Part shown: positions 1-13,900 of the stretch, piece after piece | How positions within the stretch are numbered: the stretch's first letter is position 1 | Layout of the letters: each line of letters starts with the position of its first letter | From: Pestalotiopsis fici W106-1 | Lineage: Eukaryota > Ascomycota > Sordariomycetes > Amphisphaeriales > Sporocadaceae | DNA: 64,000 nt | Assembly: GCF_000516985.1 (NCBI RefSeq) | Contig: NW_006917097.1 | Span: 62,001 to 126,000, forward strand | Direction of reading: 5' to 3' | Position numbers and translations under genes: made by a program | Notes under the pieces: generated by a model | What the model was told of the DNA's origin: nothing | Database searches by the model: none | What the model saw: the letters and a program-made list of their open reading frames with translations, nothing else

Positions 1-3000
1 TGTCTAGGATGACAGCATTTGATGCGATGTGCGCATCCCGACTGGTTTCTTATATCTTGAAGAAACGCTCTTGATAGATTCGAATTGCTGTATGCTATCT
101 ACCTAGACTAACAAGCATGAGGCAGTGCCGTGACGGTCGATCGACGGACAGAGCCAAACATCATCGTGAACCAAAAAGTCGATCTCGCCGGTTCGTGTCT
201 CCCACATGCACATTTTGCAAATCCAGCACGATCGATTTTTGCATACCCAAGATGTTACTTGCCCTGGCGCTCCTACGTGCATCGCGACCGATGTATTGCT
301 TTCCAAGGTCAAGAGTTCTGAAGCCACGTGTACTGCAAGGGCAATCTTCATCGACCAAAACTCCCTACTCTAGTGCTTGTGACGTTGGTGACGCAACACG
401 GCGATCCGCGAATCCCATTCGATCGCGCATCTTTGGAACGGGCACGCTTGTCGCTCCATCGCGCTGCGTTGCTATTCACCAGCTTTGCACGATTGATCAG
501 TTAGACCCACACGCATCGTGTTATGCACACATCATCCATACATTGATCGCAGTCCACATCTACATCTGCAGTCGTATGGCGTCGAGATAGACTCACATCC
601 CAGGTGCGTATACTTACTGGCCATGATCTGATTTCAAATCAAGTCCAGTCAAATCTCATGCGCAACGTACAGGACTGAGATCGCATTTTCGATCCGTGGG
701 CAATCATGCACGTCAGCATCAACGCGGGTAAGCAACAGCCCGTTGCCCAAATGATGACGGTGATGACAATGATGCGATAGATTCTGCATAGCTTCGAGAA
801 TATTCCACACGGCAGATCACACAAACCTGTGAGGCAGAATCGTCGCCTACTCGGCTGTAGCACAACAGGAAGAATCATCTCCGACTCGGTAGGCCATCTG
901 AAGCATCTAAAACATTTTTTCATGGAGACACATTGACTCCTTTACGGCATGAATATTGATTTTCTTTTTGCATTGTGGTGAGGTATCTACTAGCAGCCAT
1001 ATAACAATAGCAACCTGGATATAGGCTTTCTAGAACGTGTATGATAGACCAAAATAAGGAGCGGAAATCCCGGTATTATGTGGTATGCCATTGCTTATTA
1101 CGCGCATAGCCCTTAACGGGTTCTCTGTCGATGATGCAACACTCCATGAACATTGTGCCCGTGGCCTTGATGCGTCGTCGTTGGTACGCGGTAGTCTTGC
1201 ATAAAATTCCTGGGAACGACCGGTCATGCCGGCAGGCAAAATTGCCTCACAGCCCGTTTATCAAACAGGCATTTCTCGAGAACGAGTCATGCGTTGACTG
1301 ATTGTATTGTTACCATCCTGGAAAGCCGGAAGCAAGGAGAATTTTGCCCAATCGGTAGACTCGCAAAGCCCTGAATTGACTTGTCAGATGAACCATCGGA
1401 GAATTTGAGAGGGGGCATTCGGCAACGAAGCCGGGACCAGAATTCCATTCATGCAAGCGGTAGACGCCTAATGCATGACACGGGTTTGTTTTTCTCTTGA
1501 GGAGTTGGGCAAGACTTTTCCAGAGTGCGGCGTGAGATGATGGGTCCATGCTTTACCGGGCCGCCTCTGTCGTTCATGCAAAATCGTCGCAGATTGACCA
1601 GCTAGGCAGGATCGAGGGGGTGGGAAACGGCGAATGATTCGCAGCTCTCTCAGCTCAGCGCGGGCGCCGAGACGTCATTCCACCCTGATAACCGGCACAG
1701 GTTGCGCCCAACTATGACAGGCAGCGCAGATATCAGATGAACTTGCAACTCCAAAATGCCATGACGGGATGCGGACCGAGACGTTGGCGGACCTTGACCA
1801 CTAACAACAATCACTGTTGCGGCCGCCAGCGTAGAGAGCCCACGGTCCATTTGGCAGATCGTCGTCGTCTCCAGACCTTGAAGAATAGCCCGATGTTCGA
1901 GCGGGTCTGCCAAATATAGCGCCAACTACTATCGAGTTTAGATGGACTGATCAACCTGAATGGATACATGAGCTTGATGCCCATCTCACAAGGCGTGTTC
2001 TAACTTCTTCTTCTTCCCCAGAGCCCATTTTATTTTTCTAAGCGAGGTGCGCAGGGCCCCCAGTCTTGCCCAAACCGTAGCGAATGGCAAGGGTTAAAGG
2101 CATGAACACCCAGGTAGACAGGGGCCTTCGCAGATCACACGGGAACCCAGCATATTCCAACGGGGAGGCTCCACACCAAGTTCCATAACTAAATTGAAAT
2201 CTTCCGTCGAGCCCTGGGCTTAGGACGTGCATAGTGCCCGCAGTACACGGGGGAACAGAAGAAGCAAAGAATCCTGAGATGGGGACGGACCACACCCCCA
2301 GCGTCAATCTGTCTCTGTCCATTTGTGTCGTCGTCGTTCGCTTTCGTTTTCTCAGGTACTTCTTACCGCCAATCACTGACTTGCCAATCTGGCCCACGGC
2401 CGAAGCTTCAACTTTCGGTCAATTCTTCTTTCGACGACGTGAGACGTCTGGGCAGGGGACCGCCACCGAGGCTGAAAGAGGAGAGTTGGCCCTGCAGCGG
2501 CGGCTGTAGTAATATGGCCATGATATATTGTGGATATCTGTAACATCGCACCTCATCTCCGAGCCCGTGTTTCTGTCTGTTTCGTTTGCTTGTCCACCCG
2601 CGACACTGCGTTGGTCATCTCCAGTAACGGTGGTTTACTGGCCGCAGGCGTCACGCCGTCGTCATCATCATTCTCCTCCTCATCACCCATCGAAATCACC
2701 ACCGTTACGGATTGAGAGAAGAATGAATACCACGTTCCTTCAAATCAGTCTCGCTTACTGGGAGCCGCCTCGGTGACCTATCCGATATGCGAACACGAAC
2801 GTTCAGGGAGCTAGTGATGTTTGCTCTGCAGTGATGAATAGCCTTTATGATGTAAGTCCGCTGAGTCATGTTGGAGATATCTCGTAAACCGACATGGACG
2901 CCTCTGAAGTTGCTATGTTAAATTCCCGCTCGTGCATGTATGTATACACGCCTCGACAACAAAATCCGGTATGCAAGAGCTTTCATCAAATTCAGTCGTC

Positions 3001-4627
3001 TGATCGACCCGATCACAAGGCGCAGAGGATCGGTCAAGACCGAACTTTTTCAACTTCCGGTATCAGACGCCTCCTTCGGGAAGATCAAATCGCCATGTAG
3101 GACTATTGACATAACCAAGATCCGGTGCAGATTGGGAGGTCAGTCCAGTCGCATGGAACAAAGGTGAATCCATCATAGTCTCCTGCTGTCAGTCTAGAGG
3201 TAGATCTCGACCGAAGTCCTGAGGTAGAACAAGATCCTGGGTGATATGTCAACTGCGCACACTGTGGCGCGAGCGATCCGAGTGTTTCTGCGTGTAACCT
3301 AAACCAAGGTGCCATACTCCAGTGACCAATATCACATGCATCACCAATGCCTTTGTACATACCCATGTATTAATACTATGTATTTCCCGCCGGGTCGTGC
3401 GCTATTCCGTACATCCTTGGCAACGTAGAGTAGTGCACTGAGCGGGTATCGGGAAATTTTGACCAGTGGTAAATGCAGAGGGCATACCTAGGGAGGCGGT
3501 GTCAATAAAAATGCCATGTGGTCAATTCGTGCCATGTAGCACTTGTCATCGGAAAGAGTGATAAATCTGGTCTGGTATTAACCAAGGAGCTGTCACAGAC
3601 AAAGTATTTTCCTGGGTGGCTGGTTGTGGTGGGCAAAATCTTTGCTAAATTCTGGTCTCGCTTATTAGGTTTAGCCATTTATTGAAAGTGATTTGGGGTT
3701 GGGAAATGGTATCAGAGATATGCCACAGACATGATAAGCCTGCTTTGGTACGGATACAAATGATCAAATATGGGCAAATCCAGATATCGTCTTGCATTCA
3801 GAGAGTCTATATCTCTTGAGTTGCAGGACATGCAGTCTTCTAAGGCGAGTGAGTATACGATTGACCCGCACATAACTGTACACATCGGGTGCACACATGC
3901 AGGTAAATAGTGGTACAGAGTACCTACATTAGGTTAGTTTGGCAGCATAAAGCTAAATGGGCCCGCATCAGTGGGGGTTCGATCACATGCGGACGACTTT
4001 GGCCGAAAGCGCAAGTGGTCAGATCCTGTAGGTATTACAACAGGTGCTGACATATCCGCTTGGAATGATACTCCAAGTCTCCTGCTCAGCGGTCCGTTGA
4101 CCAGGCTGTGAACGGTGAGAGGATCCCGGTGATGCTGTTACTTCCACATATAAGCGAGTATGCAACTCGAGGGCTGCCAGGAACGATGGGTACATTGTAT
4201 GGGTTATGGTGGCAAACATGGCTAAAAGCAAGGGCAAATTGAATCCGTTTGACTGTTGTACTGGGAAACTTTGTGCGAAATGCTTGATAGCACCCAATTG
4301 GACACGACCGGATGTCCCAGTCCGACGAGTGCGATTGAGAAAAACTTTGCAAAACCGGTCTGGTGTTCAATGTGACTGCAAATATTAGCATGCTGCATAT
4401 ATACCGCGTTTTAATCTGTATTGGAGCCAAGCCGCCGCCGCCGCCTATTTACCTTGGTCTGGAGTTTCTGCTGAACCTGGAACGCCTGAGGCTGTCAAAG
4501 TTGTCAAGTTGTCAAATTTGGCAGGGCCCCTATTTGGGATACTGCCCGATGAAACGATACAACAGTGTCGGGTCGGGCCTGTTCGTGTCGTGTCGCATCG
4601 TGCTGTCACGGTGCTTTGAGGCTTCTC

Positions 4628-4659
4628 GTCGTAGTAGTAGTAGTAGTCGTAGTCGTCGA
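4628..4659. repeat. GTA/GTC trinucleotide microsatellite
   Basis: A run of imperfect GTA and GTC triplets in the gene-poor left region. It opens a spurious serine/valine-rich frame and is not evidence of coding. Confidence 0.8.
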
Positions 4660-6602
4660 TGTCGCTTGCTGGGTCCTCAATGCCGCCTCAGGCCTGAAGC
4701 GTCGAGGGCCACTGCGATGGACAGGGGCTACAGTACTATGGTACTACCAAGCAGCACGGATCAGCCCCTGGTCAGAAGACTTGGCTGCCCTTTTGAAGAT
4801 CCCCTGGTGCACATCTTTGGCATGGGGTGGACATACCGGAGCCTATGATGGGCTCTAAAACTGCGTGCATGCTCGGATGGCTCTGCCGATGTCAGGATGG
4901 TATTGGCTATCCTATGCGATGCTGTTGTGCAACAGGCAGAACAGCCAGCCAGCGTCATATACTATGGCATCTTGGCGGGGCTACTGACGGCTAACAGAAG
5001 ATGTGCACCAGGGGAGCTTGGGGGAAAAGGACAGAGGACAGCCAGGGCCGACGTAGAATGACTGGTGATCGATGTGTATGAGTGAGTGCGACTTGCGCAA
5101 GGCACTTCTTTCTTTGCTTTATTACCCCAGTGCCTGCCTGTCCCTCTGGGCACTGGGGGGGACTGGAGGCTGCTGACAACCGCCACCCCGGCACTCGCAA
5201 AGAAAGGTCAGCAACCCCAAAGGTGCCGGCCGAGATTATGAGAGAACACTGTAATCTGCTATGGCATCTGTCGTCCCTTCACCGTTACAGTGGTCCGCGG
5301 ACGGGAACAAAGCGGCTAGGTAGACTGTCTGAATGAGCGAGCGACACATTGGGCTGGTAGGTAGCAGGCAGGCAGGCAGGCGGACGGACTTTGCAACTCT
5401 GCGCCTGACACTGTGACCGTCAGCCAGGGTGATGAATGTTCGAAGTTCGGGTTTCGGGCGGAGATCTGTCATCTCGGGTACCACTTACAGCAACCAGCTA
5501 ATTGCTGGGTATCATCGGCGCTCCAGACATGCCCGGGTCGGCCTGTGGGCTACCTACGGAAAGACTGTCTTGAATTCGAGAAGATTGGCAGATTGGCGTG
5601 GATGAGCCTCAATTGCGGAGTACTGTAGGTCCCTGCTGCTGTCTTTTTGTCCTTGGTTCGTCGTCTTGGCAGCTTGGGTAGGCCCAAAAGGCTGGCAGAA
5701 AATAGAAATATTTCCATCACAAGCTCAAAGAAAGGAGGGAAAATGCACTGCAGTGGGACCCTGAACTGACGTCCATTTGATTTTACATTAATGTTCTTTT
5801 TTTATTTTTCCTCTTTTCTTTTGCCGCACTGCATCATTTGTTCTTTCCTCCCCAATGATCCCTCTGTACATGTAGAACCCCAGAGATTAATGTACCATGG
5901 CGCTAGAAACGGCAGCGAGTTGTTACATGCCCAAGTACATCTGTGCTGATCCACTCGCGGAATAGCACTCAGAGCACTCAAGTTGCAGTAGGCATGTACA
6001 TTGGTACCTTTCCACCTACAGTGGTCCCGTTCGTTTGACATTGCCGCAGCTTTCACAGTACGATCATTTTTCTGCTTGGCCATGGACTCCTCTAGCTGGA
6101 CAAGAGTCTTTTGTGTTGACAAAGGATTTGGTAAGTGAATCTGTCTTGGTTCCCCTTCATGCCAGACCTTCTCTGTCTCTCTTTCTACCACTTCCCCTTT
6201 GCCGTTGAGTCGCGTGGTGGAAGCTGCCACAAAGCTTGTGTGGGTCCACCCAGTCCCGCGAGCCGCGCGACGCGTCTTTAGGTGGGCGGACACGATACCT
6301 TACACAGACGATGTGATCCTACCCATCAATGCGAGCAATTACTCATCATGGGCACTCTCGAGAGTATACGACACTGCCGTCAGGTATGTAGAGGTTAGTT
6401 CTGGATGGCTCACCAGTTGGCAGTCAGAATTATATGTTTATATGCATGTAAGAGTATATGCAGCCTCAGGGTAAGCATCAATGCTGGTATCGTCCGTCGC
6501 CCCCCATTCCGCCACTCCGCACTTGCACTGGAAGCACTCGACCAGGTCTGTCAAGTGTCCACTTGGTTTACAAGACAAGCCAGATAGGCGTCAACACAGA
6601 GA

Positions 6603-6638
6603 GACGGACGGACAGACAGACAGACAGACAGACAGAAA
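6603..6638. repeat. GACA tetranucleotide microsatellite
   Basis: About eight near-perfect GACA/GACG units in tandem within the gene-poor left region. No associated gene is seen. Confidence 0.85.
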
Positions 6639-9608
6639 GATTTGATGGGCAGACACACTCGAGCAGGGCACCCCTGAATGCCTTCATTCTTGGTTCCAAG
6701 CATCCCGGCTGGGCTGCTTGCATGCCTCGATCGACACCGAGTACATAGTACATGCTGCAACATGCACACTTCCAGGTTGTGTATCCAAAGTACTTTTTCA
6801 CTCTGCCTTGTACGACCTTGGGTTGGTTGGGATCCAGTCAATCAGTGGACACCCCCCGCCAAGCAGACCATCGAGCGAGGGGGGCAGGCAACTCTTTGCT
6901 AACACCCACGTCCTAACTGGGCGATCAAGTAGTAGTATTCGTGATCTCTTTTCACCACTGTGCAGTGAATCGAATGCATGCATGTAGGTAAGGTGGGTGG
7001 ATAGCTAGATACCTGGGCAAGTAGTACTACGCTACGAGTACATAGTGTACTGGGTTAAGGTATTTACCCCAGTCTCCATTCTAGTAGAGAATGACTGCTA
7101 ACCGGCATGCAAGGTACCTAACTTACTCGGCCGGAAGGCTGTCAATTGATTGCCAACTTCTCTTTGTCTCCTCAAGGGCCATGTCAGGATTCGTCTTATA
7201 TCTGGTTCTATCAAGCTTTTCTGGGCGTCATTTGATCTTGTCCCTGTCTGCCACACTGCTTAATGCGCAGTACCTAGGTGAGTGCACGCCTTGCTGGTAT
7301 GATTCTTCATCTCGTTACCGTGATATTGTGCTATATATTACAAATCCATGACAATGGCCAAGTTTGGTTAATATATCCCAACATTAAATTCATTACCTTT
7401 TATCCTAGCATGTCATCTGACTTCCCTGATCGCCACTACCCGAAGAGCTTCCTGGCGCTAATCGTTACAGCAAGAGCACGGCATTGTCCCATGCTTTGAA
7501 GGCCGGACTATGACACATTGATCTGCCGACTGGAAACCCGGTAGAATAACTTCTCTCCTAGCCTCAAGGGGTCAAACCGGCTATGCAAGTAGACAGCTAG
7601 GGTGATGTGACAACGGCCCTCAGCCCTGTCGAACAGCACTTGCACCTTCACGGCTCACAAAGAACTTTTCATAATCAGACGATAAAGTAGGATCCAGGGA
7701 GAGCCCTGCGTAGGTACCTACACCGCAGCTGCTGTGCCTACAGGAAATACAGCTTGATTTCAATGGCAGAATATAATTACTGATCGCAGAAGATCCACAT
7801 CCGAATTTGGTATTTCACTGACAAATAGAAGCTCCGAGATGTCTTCGTGCTGTGGAAGGAAAAGAAGACCGCTAGTACCGACATCAGTCCACACGGGAAA
7901 CCTATTCCAACACGCAAACTCCGCAGAAAGCCAGCAATTTTTTATTTTTATTTTATTTTTCCCTTTGTCTTCCTCACTGTTTTGCTGAAGGTCAATTAAC
8001 CTTGATGAAGTTTTCATCTAATGGCTGCGAATTTCCCCTCCCACTCTGCCTTGATTCTAGACGTGAACCACAAGTGCGCTCGGTAGGCGCTCCTTGGGTG
8101 ATGTCGATTTAGGATCACCATGCTACCTTGTCATTTTCTGGGGAATAACCAGAGGGGGATCATGACCATCCAATAAGCCTGGAGGGCAAAAGAGCAATCA
8201 ATCATGTTCCTGCCCTAAGCTTATGGCGGATGAAGTACCGCGACTCACTCTTACCGGAACCAAAGAATAACGGCTCCTGTCATAATCCCTTCCTCTCCAC
8301 ATAATGTTCGGACCCTGGCCTTGTCTGTTAACCTCGATCTATCTGGTGCAGACCTGAGCCCCATTTGCTCATGTACAGTGTGGGCGGACCAAGTACTCGA
8401 CCGTGTCTACCTTTGAGCCAGATACTTGTCGGGGTTACTCGAGTCGTAGTCGTCTCCGGCACATGAACTGAGCATGGCCAGTGTCCTATTAGCGCTGTAA
8501 CACCCCTGGCAACACAGTACTGAACTACGAACAGGCCCATCCTTATATGAACTCCCCTCATGCAGTACCAGCCACACCCACATCATCCAATATTATTTTT
8601 ACTGTCTACCTCACCAATCGTCGCCTCCATCATTCTCATTTGCTTGATAATACCCTTTCAGATAAATTCGCCGCCCCGACCCTCCATTCTTTGTCCTCCT
8701 TAAGTTTGCGGCCTCCCGGCGCCAGTCAAATGCTAATATTTGGAACAATACTGACAACCAACTACTTCTACTCACTCTGTTGATAAACATACCTAACGAG
8801 GCTACCGCAGCGGTTTCCGGAACTTTGCGGATCGGTTGCAACTTGCGATTTTTGTGATATCGTCAACGCATAGCTAAAGAAAACAAGACGATCTAGGTGC
8901 TGGATATATCGTGGTCTCAAGATCGATACGGAAGCAACCCTCTTCAGCGATGCGATCTGGAACTTGGCTATCATAATTGTTATCGGAACTCGAAGGCGCT
9001 TGGCATTAATTTGTATCGATAAGCGCAACCTGGATACCATTGTGCGCAAGAAATACCGACTAGATCAAGTCTCTTGCCTGCCCAAGCGATCCAGTCAAGC
9101 TGCCATTACTACTAGCTTCCTAGAGGCGAGCAGCGCCAGTCGCGAAGCATATTCATAACGATCAAAACTCTGGGGAAGACTCTATTGAAGGGCGCTCCTA
9201 ATATCGCATGTCGAACGCTGTCATCTAATTTATCTCTCCCGAGCTTGCTTTCGCTACATAGCCGCGCTTCACGGCATATACGCCTGGAGCCTCCAGCGAG
9301 AAGGAAACCAAGGAAGGACCAAGACCGACACCCTTACCGTTCTCGAAGTCAGCCATTTCCCATTCTTTTCGCGAAAAGATACACCAATAATTTTGACGAA
9401 AAAGAGGTCCATGTCGAAGTTGGTCTATTCCAGACAGGCACGGAAGGGAGGAACCTCTCGCGGAGAATAACGGATCACCACGTCTACTGTCCTTCCAGGA
9501 TAATTCTGATTCGAGTGCAACAAAGCGGACACCCAGCACTCAATAACAGCCTGCGCCGGCACCAAGAACGATTCTGGAGAGCGGTCAGCACACGGCACTT
9601 CCTAGACC

Positions 9609-10970
9609 ATGGCATACTATGACGAGCCTGTACCGTTGGGATGGCCTGGCGCCCCCGTTCCCAGCCCGTCCCATCAGCGCGATCCGTAAGTTACTTTTGG
9701 TAGGCACCGTATTGCAATTGCTAATCTTTGCCAATAATTCTAGCCCATTCCAACTCAATGTCTTACAGCACCCCAGAGAGGGCAAAGCAGCAACAGCTAA
9801 AGATAAAGGTGAGTGGATCTAGATCCTTGCCAACCTATTGGACTGTTGATTTGCAAGCTACTAACACGAAAGTATAGATCGCAAGCCACTTGATCCTCCA
9901 CCGATTGTACAACTACAACTTGTTGCCGACCCCACTCCAAATGCCCGATACCGTGGTCTTCTCAGTGAGTACCTATCACAAGTTGTGAATGCGACAAAGT
10001 AGCTGATTCTTTGGAAGCGCCAGACTTTCCTTGGACCATGTGCATAGCGCGACTGGAGGATGCCGAAGAGGACAGCACAGGAGGGCGAACAAACCGCCAA
10101 AATGCGTCATCAGCTTCGTCATCTCTCATTGGCAACATAGCTTCCTCTGTACATAAGGCGAAAATCGGTGATGATGACGACAAGAGAGAAGTTGGAGTCC
10201 TGGTTTTTCCAAATTTGTCTGTGAGGAGCAAGGGCAGATACCGACTGCACTTCACCGCTTACATCATGGAAACCTCGCCGGATGGAAGTAAAGAGGAGTG
10301 GGTAGCCGTGGCACAAACCAGGTCAGACATATTCAGCGTCCTCGAAGGTCGAGCCTATCCGGGGCTGGCAGAGTCAACATCATTGACAAGAACATTGGCG
10401 GACCAAGGAATCAAATTGCGCTTACACAGAGAGTCGGCTGCACGGAGAACCAAAAACCACAATCATGCTTTTGCAGAGTCACACGATTCAAGAGGTAATG
10501 TGGGAGGGAAAAGGCAGCGCATTTCGGGAGATGCGTCAACGACGATGTCTGGTGCCCGCAGCAGACAGCCGACCGTTCCGAATCAGTATCATCGTGAGCC
10601 ATCATTAGGGCAGACCCAGACGGCGAGCAACACCATGGGAATGGGGCAGCCCATATTGACGAGCCAGTCTACAGCATCTTTCAATTACGCGCCAACCTCG
10701 ATGGCACAGGCCGAAACCTTGTTCACCTCGCATTACCCATACCACAGCATGGCAGGCCAGAGTACGACAGGTCAGAGCATGGCAGGTCAAGGCATCGTAC
10801 CGAGCCAGAGCTCTGCCCTTGAATACCTGTATGGCGGACCCAGGTTTGATAGCCCGGAGATGGTAGCTTCACAGATGACGCCTGCAAGCCTCCCGAGCCT
10901 GCCACAGTTTGGACAAAATATCCCGGCCGATCTCCAGTTTGACCCATCAAGGTTCAAGTTCAATCAGTAG
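9609..10970 (+). CDS. Velvet-domain protein (VosA/VelC/VelB-type regulator)
   Basis: Velvet proteins are nuclear DNA-binding regulators that couple development to secondary metabolism. Exons 9609-9685, 9744-9808, 9878-9964 and 10003-10970 join to 398 codons plus stop. The N-terminal velvet signature is rebuilt only by splicing: a beta-strand ending in LQHP, then KDRKPLDPPPIVQLQL near residue 50. Later blocks are VLVFPNLSVRSKGRYRLHF and YPGLAESTSLTRTLADQGIK, the velvet C-terminal half. The tail is long, Gln/Ser/Met-rich and low-complexity with repeated GQS motifs, as expected of a disordered activation region. Intron 2 has a clear CTAAC branch site; intron 3 is only 38 nt. The subfamily is not resolved by eye. 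There is no adjacency to the metabolite cluster (9 kb away), so a regulatory link is only possible. Confidence 0.85.
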
Positions 10971-13900
10971 GAAAGGGGAGATCAGCAGCAGTACTAGAAG
11001 AATGGCCAGCCCTGTTGAATAGGATCTTCACATCACTTGTTTATTTTTCCTTTTGTTTGTTCCATCGTCCTTTTGTTTGCCTGTTAGCATTAGACCACCG
11101 ATATCCATCATACCCGACAGCGCTTCCTTTTGTCATTTGATTTTCCGCATGGGAGTTGGCGGATTGAGGCTTTGGTTCAATGGATACAGAACATGTCCCC
11201 AGGCAGCAAGGGGAATCATCTAAAACGGATGGGTTGAGGTTATTTAGAGGGGAGGCGGTCATTGTCTCACAGACCAGGTCGGAAAATATATCGTAATCAT
11301 AAGGCCCTCACGAAATGGAATGGATCAAATCAATGGCATTCCCATGGGCTCACACATAGTATAATAGAAATAAAAAGTCCCACGAAGAAATTTTATGATC
11401 ATGGGAAGACTCATGGTGTCGGCTGAAGTATCTCGTAGTTACCTGGTAGGTCTTACGAGGTGCCCTGTGTATACTTCAGATGGGGGAATCCACATGTCTC
11501 ACTAGACTGTGCTTCAGTCATCTTTGGCCTGTTCAATTATAGACTGGGGTTTTGGCTAAGGATTCGCACAGGGAAATATTTAAGCATAAAACTCTTCCCT
11601 CGTAGCTATAAACAAACTATATGTCTTGGATCGAGAGAATACTATGGCGCTATGTACGATAAAAGTCGCACCAGTGTTGGTGGGACAGGCACTCGCTGAT
11701 GTCCTCGCAGCTCTGCGTGCAGTGGAGGAGGAGTGAGTGTATATGCCATATCCAAAGTGACTGGCTGTGCTGCTCTGTCCTACATGCTGCAGCTTCACGA
11801 AAGGACGCTGTCCAACCTTCAACGCAAGCGGCGGTACTCAAGATGGCAGGCGCATGGCAGGTTTGTTCAGGGAACGCTTGCAGTCGGCTCCCCGATTGGC
11901 GGCCCGTACCCTCCCCGGATGGATGAACCAGACCAGCAAGCTCTTTTATGCGCCCAGCGCCTCATTCGTCAAGAGCTTTGGTGACAGGCGAATGAAGCAT
12001 GCTCCCCCCCTACGGAAAACGGCGCCTTTTCTGGAGCAGCGGTATCTGTCAGTACATCGGCTGCCGGGCAATCATGAGGACAGATAGTACAGCAGACTTC
12101 CGCGAGCCTACACTACCCATTGTGGAGAGAGATCACGAAGAGAGAGAAAATCTACGGAGTACCTAACCTGACCTAACGACTTTGCCTGCACTGATTTTCC
12201 CCAAACCCAACGCCCCCACCCAATACCCAAACATGTTGTCAACGTGGGTTTGACCCTGGTTGTGAGAGGGGTGGGAAACCGAACCGTGCTTGGCAGATCA
12301 AATCCTGACCGGGTAGCAAGAAAAGCCAATATGGGGGGAAGCTGCGGAAAGTTTTCCCCAGAGCGCAGAAACACCGTTACATGTCTTGAAGTAGCCTCCT
12401 GGATGGAAAATCTCCCGACGGCCTAGAGCATATATTGGGCCATCTGGCTTTGACTTGTAGTCGGAGTCCCCCATTGCTCGAGTGCGGTGGATGATGAACC
12501 TCTCAATCCAGACTGAACAATCTAGCATCGTAACCAGCCAAGATATTTCACCACGATGATTGGTTTGCATTGATATTAAGCAGTGTCTGGTTTGGGACTC
12601 GAAGGCACTAGATCCGGCCGCCGACTCGCAGCGGTACTCGCTTCCAGCACATCCGTAGATGACTCGGCATTGCCATTTTCACCACTTTCAATGTTACCGA
12701 GAGCATCTTATTTAGGTTGAACTATTGATATTCATACTAAGATTGGTATTGCGACGGGCATTGATGCTTCCGAGGTCTGGGGAGCTCACTTCTTGTTGAG
12801 TTTTCCCATTTTCTTTTCGTGGCAGGTTGTCACTACTGCGAGGGCGGCCAGAAGACTTCTCTAGGGACTTGAAGATGATATCAAACGTCGGTTTGTGGTA
12901 TTGTATTGAATTCACGGCGATTTCAAGTTGGTCTATAGGCATAGTTATAATCGTATTTGATACTTTGCGATGTCTTGTTTTGTACAGCTCTCGCCTTACC
13001 ACCTGGCAACTGTTTCAATTTCGCACGCACTCTAGAAACACCACTCAATCATTCATCCATTTCTAAAAACAGGTTCAAATCTTTTCTCGTTGTTACTGCA
13101 ATCATAATACGAGTTCATTGAGACTTGTTCCTTGTCTAGAACAATTAGGCTCGTTCAAATGCTCGGGCTGACATATAGATGACTACAATGCACTGCCGAC
13201 CAACAACGCGCACAGCCAGGAATCTATTTCGCACTGTTCCTTCTGAACATGATCATTGACTGTGCTCAAAAGAGGACACTACTCAAGTGGGCAATGTAAC
13301 ATGGCCGTCCAATTAGCTCGCACTGACCAGGTATGCGATATCTGGTAGCTCAACGGGCAGCCTGCCTTGTCGCATGTCGGGTGACGCTTTTACTTCTTCC
13401 AGAGCCACGAAAAAAAAAGAATTCTCCATTCACTCTAGTCGCACAAGACTACTGCTCAAAACCTGGTGAAAATCAACTCGCTTGTAGGCATCCATATCAA
13501 GCATTCCGCAGAGGGGCGATACCAAAGATGGACAGGGGTCCTGTCCGGGTCCTAGTACTCAAAGGGGAGAGAGGACGATCCTCTTTTTTCTTGTGCTATA
13601 AGCCAGGGGTTGGAGCTTTCCGCGAGCCGCCGTTACATGGCGCAAATTCGCTACCATTGAATAAATGACGACAAGACCCAATCAAGGCCACAGAATCTCG
13701 CTTCGCTCCTGTCATCTGGTCCTAAAGTCTGGAGGGCTTTCGCGCTTTTTTCTGTTCTTTTCTCCTAATGTCCCAAAGCGGTAGTGCACTTGCAGGAACC
13801 TGAAGGGAAAAAAAGAATTGTTGGCACTCACATCCACCCCGGCATTCTCTTTTTCATCAGACGATGGGTCACTCACTACCTTGACCCAACCTGGTGCTTG

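Larger units (their letters stand above)
1..9608. other. Gene-poor region upstream of the velvet gene
   Basis: No convincing protein gene is seen on either strand in 9.6 kb. Open frames are short (under about 165 codons), overlap each other on both strands, and show no recognisable domain or sensible intron chain. The DNA is unique-looking with CT/GA-rich stretches and several microsatellites. It may hold a long promoter and 5' leader for the velvet gene on the right, since fungal developmental regulators often have extended leaders, or unrecognised non-coding RNA genes. That is inference. Confidence 0.6.

Noticed and set aside
117..590. 157-codon plus-strand frame near the left edge
   Set aside because: Overlapped by other frames on both strands, no domain, no sensible splice context; compositional chance frame.
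4363..4848. 161-codon frame with a serine/arginine run
   Set aside because: The run is the GTA/GTC microsatellite read in one frame; no protein family features.
6603..6638. Tandem GACA repeat as a CRISPR-like array
   Set aside because: Simple microsatellite with no spacers; the genome is fungal.
9185..9622. 145-codon frame ending at the velvet start
   Set aside because: Overlaps the velvet start codon out of frame and lacks recognisable motifs; probably leader sequence.
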